Below, piece after piece: positions 1 through 11,044 of a DNA stretch of 64,000 nucleotides. The notes under the pieces were generated by a model. The model had not been told where the DNA came from, ran no database searches, and saw nothing but the letters and a program-made list of their open reading frames with translations. The translations under genes were made by a program, and so were the position numbers. The stretch spans positions 2,852,001-2,916,000 of the forward strand of contig CM059625.1 in NCBI GenBank assembly GCA_030435675.1, in the 5' to 3' direction. This DNA is from Steinernema hermaphroditum (Eukaryota; Nematoda; Chromadorea; Rhabditida; Steinernematidae). Within the stretch, counting starts at the first letter, position 1, and each line of letters opens with the position of its first letter.

Positions 1-2900
1 TTCCTCGCCCTTGCAAAAATCTTAACGATGGTTCAAATTTTGAGAAGAAGTGGATGAGCGATACGGTTGAGAGTCGGATTCGGCTGGTGGTCCACTGGGC
101 GGCAAAGGCATTTCATTTTAACAGAACACAACTCCAGTGGTTGAGCAATCATTGGACCATTCACCGACAGCGAACAAGTATATATAACACTTTAGACCTG
201 CCCTGAAGAATAACGTTTTAGAGAAACCATCACAAAAAAGTGTACAATCCGACGCAGTCTTGCGACTCCTGGAGTCGAAACCCAGTTTCAACACAGAAGT
301 TCTTCGGAAGGGGCTCCGACAGGGATCCGACATTCCACACTGCGCCCCTCCTTAGAAAACAGCACTCGCTTTTGCGGGATGAGCGGTCCTCTCGTAGCTC
401 TTATGAGCGACTTTCACAGGGCGGGGAACGAAAAGGTAGCTTCAAGGGAACATCTCTAAATACCGGGAAACAACTTCTGGAGTATCGAGGGCCGATTCGA
501 GGAACATCCGATGTCATCGAAGGAGATGCGAGGAGGGAAATCACAAAGGACGTCACGGATCGTCAAGTGGACCGGTTGGAACGAGGTGTTCCCTGGAGCT
601 CCTTGTAAAGTTCTTCGCCTTTACAAAAATCTTGAGGACGGTTCAAATTTTTGGTAGAGCTGTATGAGCGTAGCGGATGAGTGTCGGATTCGGCTGGTGG
701 TCTGCCAGGCACCGCACGACGGTCTTTTTAGTAAAGACACCTAAAAAGAGTCAGCAGAGCGAAGAATGTAGTCCAATACCTGAGCATTGGACCTTTCATC
801 AACAGGAATAGCCAGCCGGCTACGGTATACTATCAAACTTGTAATTGGTCTGACCTCTTTAACTTTAGCGAAAAGCTCACTCCAGAATGTGGAGCATCTG
901 GCCTACAACTCAACGGAATCTCGCAACTTCTCGAGACACAACTCATCTTAAACAAACAACTTCTTCGGAAGCTCAATTCTAAAACTAAGTTCCAAAACTC
1001 GATGAGTCCGACATTCCAAAGGTGCGCCCATCCTTAGAAAACGTTGCTCGCTTTTGCGGGGTGAGCATTCCTCTCGTAGCTCTAATGAGCGACTTTCACA
1101 TGGCGGGGAACGAAAAGGTAGCTTCAAGGGAACACTCCTCAATAACCGGTTGCTACTGCTGGAGGAGCATCGACGGCCGATCCGAGGAACGCCCGATGTC
1201 ATCGAAGAGAGAGGACGCGAAGGACGCCGAGGATGGCCAGACGGGCCAGTTAGTAGGGGGTGTTTCCTGAAGCTCTTTTTAAAGTTCCTCGCCGTTGCAA
1301 AAATTTTGAGGGCGGTTCAAATTTTGGGTAGAAATGGATGATGGAGACGGACGAGTGTCGGATTCGACTGTTTGTCCACCAGACACTGTACAATGGCCTC
1401 TTTTAGTAAAGCGGCAAAACAAACGTTCGCGCAAAACCATTCCATCTCAACTGCTTGAAGAGACGAGAATGGCGGTTCACTCATTGGACCTTTCACCGAC
1501 AGCTGTTGCCCACGGTCCAGTGCATATAGGAAAGTTGCAACTGGTGGATAACGTAACACTGTAATTTTAGTGGACATCTCACTCCAGAATATGAAGTATC
1601 CCACCCCAACGACTACTTAAGAGTTACTCTGCAAATCTGCCTACAGACCATGGTACATACAACGAATAATAATGGCCTACCTGAACAGAGACTTATTTCA
1701 GAGGAAATCCCATTCACGGATGTGGCGAATTCGTCTCGCAGCTCGTCGCAATCGTCCAGCTTCTGCTTTTCCAACATAAGTTTAAGGGGCCATGAAACAT
1801 TCCATCGTCTTGGTCATTCCCAGAAAATTTCACTCGCACGTATGCGAGTTGGATCGTACCCCATTCATTTTGAGCGGGCCGGGCGGGAAACAGTGAAGTC
1901 GTTTCAAAGGGACACCCCTGAAACAAGCCGTAGCAACTGCTGGACAAATATCGACAGTCGATACGGAGGGACACTCGGCAGCATCACGGGAAACGTCTCG
2001 AGGATCTGAAGAGCACAGTCGCAGGGGAGGTTCCGGGATCGGCAGTTGTAGGGGTGCCCCAACATGTAGCGACCTTGACAGTTTCTCGCCCTTGCAAAAT
2101 TCTCGGGGATGGTTTATTTTGGGTAGTATGGGGTGCGTGATCCTCACGATGATGGAGTGTCGGCTACTCGAAAGTTATACACAGTAAAAGGTCCTCTTTA
2201 GCAAAGTGACGATACAAGTTTTGTACTTGAAACGATTCCACATAGACTACCAAGATAGACCAGAACATCAACTCAGTCAACAAATCGTTTGTGAACCACT
2301 GTAATCCTTAGGCCACGAGTAAACCTGTAGCTGGTGGTCAGCGTTATAACTGTTAATTCTAGGGGAAAGCACACCCAGAATTCGCCCACTCCTACCGCGC
2401 CGTTTCGACTGCTGGAATCCTGCTCTTCAAACAGTACTGCAGACCACGGTATATATAGAAAACAGTTACAGCTGCTGAGCTTTACCTATTTTTCTCAATT
2501 TTAGTGAAAATCGCATTCCTACGTATGGCTCATCCGTCAAACTCATCGCAGTCACGCAGCTTCTGGGATCCTGCTTTTCGAATATAAGTTTAAAGAGCCA
2601 CGAGGACAGCCACCGACATTCTGGCACTTCCACACCCCGAAATCTGAGCCACCGATCAGCGCTCTGTAAAACGCTTTCCATGGGGTGGCACAAAAGTGGC
2701 TTCAAAAATTGATAACGCCAACTGCGACAGCTCCACAACGACAGTCGGACGCCGCTCCACGTTCGTCGACAGGTTCACCACAAGATGCGTCATGTGGATC
2801 GAGAAGGACGTATACCACAGTGTGTACGATTCTGAAGCCACGTTCGATGCCTCACTCGTCCAAAATTTCACATAGGTGGCGCAGTTTTGTGATTAGAGAT
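1..2900. repeat. Array of four degenerate tandem repeat units (~0.6-0.8 kb each)
   Basis: Similar blocks recur in the same order at about 1, 608, 1283 and 2083. Each unit opens with a block like TCCTCGCCCTTGCAAAAAT followed by GGTTCAAATTTT and, in the first three, GAGTGTCGGATTCG (first unit slightly different). Further in come a block like CATTGGACCTTTCACC and one containing GGGGAACGAAAAGGTAGC (units 1 and 2, near 421 and 1104). Units 3 and 4 share CAGCTTCTG and ATAAGTTTAA blocks near 1757 and 2556. Similarity is highest between units 1 and 2 and falls to the right. Open frames in the array are short, differ between units and match nothing I know, so I treat it as a non-coding repeat. The array may start before position 1. 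Confidence 0.7.
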
Positions 2901-3319
2901 AGTGTGACCCAATAGAATGTGGACCGGGCTTGCAACACTCTTAGGAACATTAATTAAATGTCCTCGTTTAGTTTGTTCCCATGAGACTCCTCTCACCTAT
3001 CTTGGACAACAGTGTAGTAGCGTTAAACGGCTGGGATAAAGGTACACACACAATGCATGAGCAGTGACTTATGTAACTGATATTTTAGACCATAAGCATT
3101 TCACCAGCACGCCTGAAGGACACGTACATTCAAGATGATTCCCGTATGGACATGAAACCCTCGATTCAGCTCGGTGGCGTGAGTGGCTCGATGACCTAGC
3201 GTCAAAGGAGAATAGCCAAAACAGTTTTGAATATTTCGGTTTTCAGCATTGATTTCGCTCATTCCAGGACTGGAAGTACGGAAGTTTGCTGGCCTCGCCT
3301 TTAGCCATCTTTTACTGGA
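2901..3319. other. No feature seen
   Basis: AT-leaning sequence between the tandem array and the 157-base duplication. No open frame, RNA signature or repeat that I can support. Confidence 0.4.
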
Positions 3320-3597
3320 CTACTCTGTATCCAAAGATCACAGGTTTTATTGGTGTGCAGTTTTGACGTAACCCTATGCTTGTAGACAAAAGTTAAACTT
3401 CAAAAAACCGACGGACTAGGCATCATATAGCTACTGAACGACTACAATCGGGATACGAACCAACTGTTATGAAGGGCTACTCTGTACCCAAAGATCACAG
3501 GTTTTGTTGGTGTAGAGTTTTGACGTAACCCTATGCTTGTAGGCAAAAGACAGACTTAAACAAACCGACGGATTGGGCATCATATAGCTTCTGAACG
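3320..3597. repeat. 157-base-period tandem direct duplication
   Basis: Positions 3320-3440 and 3477-3597 are near-identical copies of a ~121-base segment. Shared blocks include CCAAAGATCACAGGTTTT, TTTTGACGTAACCCTATGCT and GGCATCATATAGCT. A 36-base spacer separates them, giving a 157-base period. The few differences are mostly single-base changes plus a small indel region after the CTTGTAG block. No coding frame is shared, so this looks like a recent segmental duplication of non-coding DNA. Confidence 0.85.
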
Positions 3598-4465
3598 CCA
3601 GAGGAACCCGCATCGCAGGATGATCATTTACAACGTGTTTCAGCCTACTCTTATCCTTGCTTTCAGCGACGTTCGGCTTGTTCACGCATACTTCTTGCAT
3701 GCTTCCTAGCTTAGCATGATAGCAGCACCTTGCACTACGCGAGCACCTTTCGTGCGACGAGTTAGTTACAGGTTGTAAAATGAGGGCCGCGTGCGTGAAC
3801 TGGACTGGGGTACGAAATGAACTGGACGTGGGACTGAAGGAAACCGGTTTCCGCTTGGACTGTGATATCGTGACCTAATGGACTGATAGCCGCGATGAGC
3901 TGAAAATAAGTATCAGCGGGCCGAGAGCGCATACACTGGCACGATCGATGCCCTACCGTGTCCGGTCGTAATAAAATGTCGCGTGACAAACGCACGTAGG
4001 TGGGACTCCGTTGCGTGCCCATGGAAATTTCGAATTTTGACGTTTCGCGCCTTCGCGGCAATCAGGGTAGTCGCGACGACACCAGGCCGTGTTTGCCAGA
4101 GGCGAAGGCGGTTGCCAAGGCAGCAGCTGTGCCTGATTTTCAATCGCCTGGAATTGGTAGCGCTTGCAGACACCGTACTACGTTGTGAACAATCAGATAT
4201 TACGAAGAATTACAATAGTACTACAAAAGATGTTAACGGCAGGTAAGAATGTAAGTAGGGTTAGCGTTCACTCACAAAGTCGACTTCAGTCAAACCCTGA
4301 TTGGAGGAAAGCGCTATACATAGCCTACACATAGGTGAAAACAGTGTGAAATTTAGACCAAGAACCGGAAGTGTTTGGATGGAATTGGTTTCGAACGTCT
4401 ACATAAAACACGACGAGTCACCCTTCTTAAATGGAAGACACCTCGAGTTTGAACTGGTAACTCAT
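3598..4465. other. No supported gene
   Basis: Overlapping open frames on both strands at 3760-4250 are mutual shadows without a recognisable product. The stretch leads into the small secreted-peptide candidate at 4466. Confidence 0.35.
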
Positions 4466-4716
4466 ATGAAACTTTGGTGGCTCCTTCTGTTAGTCCCGTA
4501 AGTGTCCAAACTGACGATACTACTGTTGACTAACCTTTTGTTTTTAGAAATTATCAACTACCTTATGCTGGAGCGGACAACCAAACAGCTACTTCTAAGC
4601 CGATAGGATTGATCGATAATCGCATGAAGATCAATCATAATTACGACCCAATTTACATCGCTGACATGGAAAGAAGACAGACCATTTCGGACATGGATCT
4701 TATTGGAGGGAAGTGA
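4466..4716 (+). CDS. Possible small secreted peptide precursor (66 aa, two exons)
   Basis: Proposed exons 4466-4497 and 4548-4716 (phase 2) are joined across a 50-base intron with a GTAAGT donor and a TTTTTAG acceptor. The product starts MKLWWLLLLVP, a short hydrophobic stretch that could be a signal peptide. A polar 50-residue tail follows, with a dibasic ERRQ site and the C-terminus DMDLIGGK. I chose this Met because the hydrophobic run starts there; an upstream in-frame ATG exists at 4301. The layout (signal, polar body, dibasic site) is that of a peptide precursor, but I recognise no peptide family. It may be chance: the frame is short and there is no second dibasic-flanked repeat. Confidence 0.35.
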
Positions 4717-7700
4717 CCAAAAGATGCTTCGAGAAGATTGGACTGATGGAAGTTCGTCAATTGGAAACGAGAACATAACTGTTCAACATCTCCGTCTGGC
4801 TTCTAAGACAGCTTGGTCGGACAGCAAAAGTAACAAAAGTCGCTTCACTCGATATAAATAATCGGTCTTTTATTGTAGACTTACCAAAAACAACGCGTCC
4901 GACCAGCTCCGCAGTTTCTATTATTGATGCCAGTAATTCGTACCAATAATAGCGAACGGTGGCGCTGGTCCGCGTTCACTGGTAACGCCATATTGAACGA
5001 AAACGCGAACTTGTGTACCAATCTTCGATTATAGTAACACCCTCTATCTCACTTATTGCAGCTCTAAGATTGAATAAAGCATCAAACATATCCGCCGGAT
5101 ATGCAGCAGAAAAGAGGTGTGTAGTAGGGTTCTGGGAAAACCGGCTCGTTATTCACGCTACCATATGACTAAAAACACGGGACAGATGATTGCCGTAGGC
5201 GATTCGTTTGCAGCCTGCATTTTTCCGTCTAAATTCAAAGAAAAGCCAATGAGAATTTACATTAGTTTACTGTCACTATCACCACTACGATATACAGGAG
5301 ATTCACGAGTTTACGAGCTTATTTCTCATATCAAAGGCCTTACGAACAACAAAATTCTCCACGCAGGCAACTGTGCTAAAAATAGACAGATTACATTGGA
5401 CGTCCATGAGACGATCCGCGCGATCGTTTCATGGGGCCAGCCGCAATAATTGCTTTATGGCCCTCGGCAAAGGTGTCATTAATCCTCGGTATCTTGGGAA
5501 CACATATCACGCCCTTATATTTGACAACCTTCTATCACGCAATCGAATAAAACGGATATCCGTACAACTCAGTTCTGGCTAGAACCTCCCCAATATGTGC
5601 TCTATTCAGCTGTCGCCGCTTCTTATCTGAATCGACTTCTGGAACCATGTATTTGACACTGTGAGAGGATAGCGGATGACGTTGATTTTCGCTACCGTCG
5701 CCGTGTCAGATGCAGCGTTTCTGCGAGTTATTACTGAGCGTTCAAAAACCAATGTCGACACATTGGTATGAATGGTGGCCCTAAAGGGATGAGAGCTTTT
5801 GTATCGCAGCGCTAGTTGCGGATTGAGAAGTGGTCAAACACAAAACACGGTTCATATACATGTAAATATGCTTTTCTATAGCCTTGAACTTTGCACCGAT
5901 TTTGCTTTCATCATAAAATTCGAACTATCTCAAATTATCTCAAAAGGAGCATCTATTTCAATCTATAATTTGGATGAAAACCATCTCATTGAAGTGTCTT
6001 TCAATTCGCAAAAAAAGTGATACTTACCATGCGACGCAACCTGGTGAGCTGTGTAACAGAGTCGCGAGACTGAAGCTCTTGATAAGGTCCCCCGCTTCGC
6101 AAGGGTGGACCCAGCGTTTGGTCGCGTTCAATATAAAACTAAAAAAGTCGACCGGTTTTTCGGTTTGAAACGCAACTTATCGTAGCGTGCTAGCACGAAG
6201 GTCAGAGAAACCAGTCCCGTTCGATCTAAGAAAAGAAAAGAAGCTTATAATAAGAATATGGAAACAATTCAGTACACGAAAGCAAGTCATTTGACCTTTC
6301 CCCTTTGCTTCTTATTGCACCAAAAGGCAGAAGGCGTGTGTTATCAAAAGAGCTCGTAACCTGCACCCTCCCGATAAGACAGAGACAAGGAAATGACAAA
6401 CAATACTGTTCGCTTTCTTCGAGAGCCACCTTGTAAAGTGCATCCTTATTTGCTTTTACGAAACCAAAATGGCAAAGAATGATAGAAAACTCTAAGCGCC
6501 TGAAAAGCAAACGGAGTAAAAAACCGGTGCAGACCTCAGCAAAAAATATGAAAACAACCTCTTCAAGTGGTTTACTGACAACTGCCGAACTAACCATGTC
6601 CATAACTTAACCCAGTACTCTACAAAGTTAAGTCTCGAAGCTGTTTTGCGGTTTCTTCTGTAAGTGGAGAATAGCTTCATCAAATTCTCGAAAAGCATAT
6701 GGGAAGTCCTGAACATAGAATGATCCCGTTGACCTTTACCTGGTCCGCATAGACATCTATTTTCATCACAGAAGGCTATTAATATTAACCACTGCATTTT
6801 CAGAAATCTTGTTTACACCTGTGGATTTGTATTAGGCTCGGTGCCACCTGTGCTAAGAATTGCCTCTGAGAGAATTTCCTCTTTGAACGACACTTGATAT
6901 CTTGGGAATTCTTTTGGACTTCTCATCGGTGGAGGACATGTGCAGCATATAACCAGGCAAAGTTTGATCTCTCCAGGCTTACATGATGCCTTAATTAGTC
7001 GTGCTTCGGCACTGTGCACACATTTTCCGCCGGGCTACGTGCCAGTCGCGCGGTGGGCGGTCCGCAAGTAATCAATTCGCGACACGCAACGCGGTGAGTG
7101 AGGTCGTTTTTTCATTTCAGTTAATGTGCGTCGCCGTGCAAATGCGACTTGACTCCCCCTTTCAACAGCGCCGCTCTTGGACCTATAGGGATTGTCCGTT
7201 GGCACAAACAAAAGTGTGATATGTTTGTGGTAATGGCGACAATTCTCATAGGCCCAAGGGTTGGTCTTCGTCTCAAATCGCCGGTGTGTTGGCGACGAAC
7301 AGACTTGTCGCATTTCCCACAAACGGATTGAAGGCTTTGTGGTAATGACGACATCTCTGTTTGTTGCGCTGCCGGAAGTGATTTGCCTGAAACATATCCA
7401 ATGTAGATAGTGGAAGTAGATATATCAATGACGCAAAAACATGCAAACATAATGAGAAAAGAGCATCTTAAACACAACTATTAAATGAACCAACATAAAG
7501 GGTCTCAAGATACTTTTACAAGCAAAAAACAGAAAGGAGTTGAATGTAGGAGAGATTCCCCAATGCATGGGCAATTGACCTCTACGCTGTCTATGTTGTC
7601 TACATGAGTTTCGGTATTAAACCCTTCGGAGTGTTGATAGACGGTTTAGGAACGGAAGCGTTCTCAATGCCATCAGTGGTGCAAGGTCAAACTTCGTTAG

Positions 7701-7872
7701 TGAACCGGTTTCGAAATAGCAGCTATCTTGAAACGGCGTTCATGGTAAATTCGATTTCTTCGAGAATAAAAACGCATGTTCTTCCAGTTCGCTCCTGTGA
7801 TATCAATGTAAAATTTTGCTTGAACTTCTGTTCAGGGATGCTCATTTGAACCGTGATTTATCATCGTTTTAA
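4717..7872. other. No supported gene (about 3.1 kb)
   Basis: Several open frames of 60-125 codons occur on both strands, but none has recognisable motifs, flanking splice-site logic or codon use distinct from the background. I see no RNA gene or clear repeat here. Confidence 0.35.
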
Positions 7873-8055
7873 ATCTTTGAAACAAGCCTGAAATACCATG
7901 GTTACCGTAGTTTCGTCCAGCTGACAAAGAAGTTCTTCACCACCCGCGTCACCGCCAAGTGCTGCAAAACTGAAGCCTGCTTCAGCTCTTCGTCCGACGT
8001 GCTACGCGTTAAACGGAATCAGATTCTTCGCCGCGTCGAAGCCCTCGCGTGCTGA
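7873..8055 (+). other. Coding-like GC-rich island, possible orphan exon
   Basis: A 60-codon frame with no ATG runs from just after a TAA (7870-7872) to a TGA at 8053-8055. Its second half is markedly GC-richer than the flanks. It contains a cysteine cluster (CCKTEAC), a serine run and a basic tail (LRVKRNQILRRVEALAC). It could be a terminal exon whose upstream exons I cannot identify, a pseudogene fragment, or chance. No family recognised. Confidence 0.2.
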
Positions 8056-11044
8056 TGGGATCGCAGTGTTTGTAAACAAATGAGTGACTTCTCATCATAA
8101 AACGTTCTAAACTGTGGCTAGAAGTAACTGTATCCCTCGGGAAGCATACATATCAGTTCACACTCCAGTATGGTTGCCTCTACGTGGAGCAATCCCGATG
8201 AAAAACATTTTTTTTCTGTTGAATGAAATGTCGGAGTTCCGTGTTTATCGGATTAGCACCTCGCCGCTTTCTCAGAAGATTCATTCAGTATGGAGGTAAA
8301 CAACTCGCGCGGATCACTAATACGAACGTCATTTTCTTAAAAGTCACAACAATCCATTTGGTACCGATTCATCATTGGGGCAAGGTGATCAAATTCTGTG
8401 ATGCTTTCCTTCTATCAATCGTGGTGGTAATGTAATCTGCAAGCAGCATCTTGCTTGCAAAGTGAAGTTCGCCTCATAAGCGATGTTTTCGATCTCATTG
8501 AGAATGATTCGCCGATGACGGAAATGTCAGATTTTCATTTTCGTCCGATTATGCAGAGCCGGATTTCTTTGAAGCGGATTAACCGGATCGTCAGCATCAC
8601 TTTGAGAAACGCAATTTTCTTGAAAGGCATTACGAGCTGTTTTCCACGAATGATCATTTGGTCTCGACTGGATTTTCCAAGATAACATGGAATTTGGCTT
8701 ACCTTTTGCACAAGCAATCTGCTAGGGGCAAAAATAGATATACAGAGAAATACAGAGATACAGAGCGACATTTACCTGCTACAATATCGAAACGTGACCT
8801 ATCCTCTCTTCTTTTGGTTCACCAGTAGGGTACCAATGTTGGGGTCATCGCTTACATTGTTTATTATCCAGAACATTAGTGGGCGCTGGCATCGAAGAAG
8901 TGAAGACAGGCGCTGATGGAGGAGTAGTAATGGTCATCTCGGTCGGGTGGAGGTCACAGCCCTTCGAGAAGCTGGAACAGCTAGAGCGATCATTCAGAGC
9001 AATTTGTTATCTTTTGTAAGTCTAATGCGGAATGGTAGGTTTTTGTAAGATTCTTGACTGACTTTTGGATGAACAGTGATGTGTACGGTCATGAAAAACG
9101 AAAGATATGTACAGTGAACCTTTAAGGAAATAAACAATCGAACCGTGTGTCGTTGGACAGAATTGTTTGCACCCCGCTGATCATCGTATTATCTGAAGAG
9201 TCACTAGGAAGATACAATCATTATTCGTAGACAAATTAGTGACACTATGTGCTCTCCCAATGCAAAGTGGAATCCCAGTGTTTTAGCAACAAATGACGCA
9301 AATGAATTAATAATGAGCTAGTATATGAAGGGAATGTCTCCGTCAGATGTCGGCAACATTTTGGTTAAAAGCAACTCTAGCTATATGTGAACACATTTGT
9401 ATAAAGATCCCTGCATCAACATTGATAGGAGCGGAAAAGTATGGAGGAGGAGGGGGTGGAATCTGCATAATTCCAATTAGATGTCGACTCTACATTTCTT
9501 GACCACATATAGGAGCTTCCGGCAACCAAACGGAAGCCCTTAACACGCTGTGACTTCCTGCCAGGCGTCACTTGTGTTCGTGGTTTGATCAAAAGCACGT
9601 ATGTTTTTCGAATAAGAAGTGAAATCAAAAAATCGTTCTGGAGAGCTAACAGATTTGGCGTGATTGCGCTTGAGTTTACGGGTATCGTCAGCTTGACTGT
9701 TGAGTTCTTTGAATTCACAATTTTCACAATTGAAATTCGCATCCCTGCCCTATTGCGCGCACTTTTCATTGTCATATTGTTCCAAAATTCGTTGCTTTAC
9801 GTTCTCAAAATGACCGTCAGTTGACCCTTTATGAATTATCCCATGAATATTTACTTGCTCTCTACTGTGTATAAGATCCTGACTAAGGTGATTGTCACTC
9901 GCATTGGGCGGATTTTTGATGCTGAGCAGCCGGAGGAGCAAGTGGAATTCTGAAGAAGCTATTCAACAGCCGACCACCTTCAAACCATCAACCTTTTGAT
10001 GGAGACGGACGCGCAAATACAGGACACGTTCAGAACAAACACAATGAAATTAGTCAATTTCTCTTTTATGCCCACCTCAAATCATAATGTTTGTATGTCG
10101 GCTGGTGCACAAACATGTTTAGCTATTACAGGTTACCCCCGACGCTGCTGACTCACCAATATGCACAGCATTTACACTAAATGCTGAAGTAATTTAATAC
10201 CTGGCGTTTTCTATTTAATAAGCATTGATAATATCAGATTTCAGGACGACTCGTGTCCTTTTTTGTGGAATCTTTCAGCAAGTTTATATATACGCATGTT
10301 TGTAATGAAGCCTACTGTACTTTGCGGAAGATTTTGCTTCGAAGCCATGCCAAATACCAAATTGCCGGGACTTCCGGGGAACACTCATAATCTTATGCTA
10401 ATAACATGACGCAACAGCTATGAATTGGATTCTTATGTGCTCATTCAATCTCCGCCTTTTTCTTTTATATGGAAAATAACATATTGTGAATATCATACAT
10501 TAAGACGGCACGCCATCCTCTCCTGCTCGAAACTTCGTCATCGCCATTGTCGCCAGTTGGTCGGCTGCCGGTCGCGCCACTGTCAGCAGCAGAAGAACAA
10601 AACGGCGCGATGATAACGAGCGGTCAGCGTTTCGCGTGCTAGTACAGTCTTAGGGTCGTTCGCGCCAAGCTGTTTTTTCGACAGCTCCGATAGACTTTGC
10701 GACATATCGATGCTCTCTTTTGCAACACCTCATCGCTTGTGTACTCGTCTTCGTTGTATTTTAATTCATCACCCAAACCGAGGACTCACTCTTGGGCAGC
10801 GACGGGGCGCTGCTCATGATTTTACTCAACGAAGTCACGAAGACAACGTGTCGCATTGGCCGCACAAGGAGGCTTTGAGTCATAATGCCGTCGGTTCTAT
10901 TCGTCGAGCGACGTTCGTTCCCTGTGGCCATGCTGATGCTAACCATTTTTTATATGCGCGCGACGACCTTTGCTCTATTGTTGACAATCATCATGAATCA
11001 GTCTCATTGATGTCTCATGTGTTTCTGTTTTGATATTAAGGGTA
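8056..11044. other. No supported gene; 3' end is upstream region of the Argonaute
   Basis: Frames at 9416-9824 overlap on opposite strands and carry no recognisable motif. From about 10500 the sequence becomes GC-richer. The last bases before the Argonaute ATG (TTTTGATATTAAG, ending at 11040) form an acceptor-like site four bases from the start codon, as expected for a trans-spliced outron. Confidence 0.35.

Noticed and set aside
8171..8660. Possible ~300-base duplicated block
   Set aside because: Matches such as GAAATGTC and CATTTTCTTAAAAG/AATTTTCTTGAAAG are scattered and too weak to claim without alignment.
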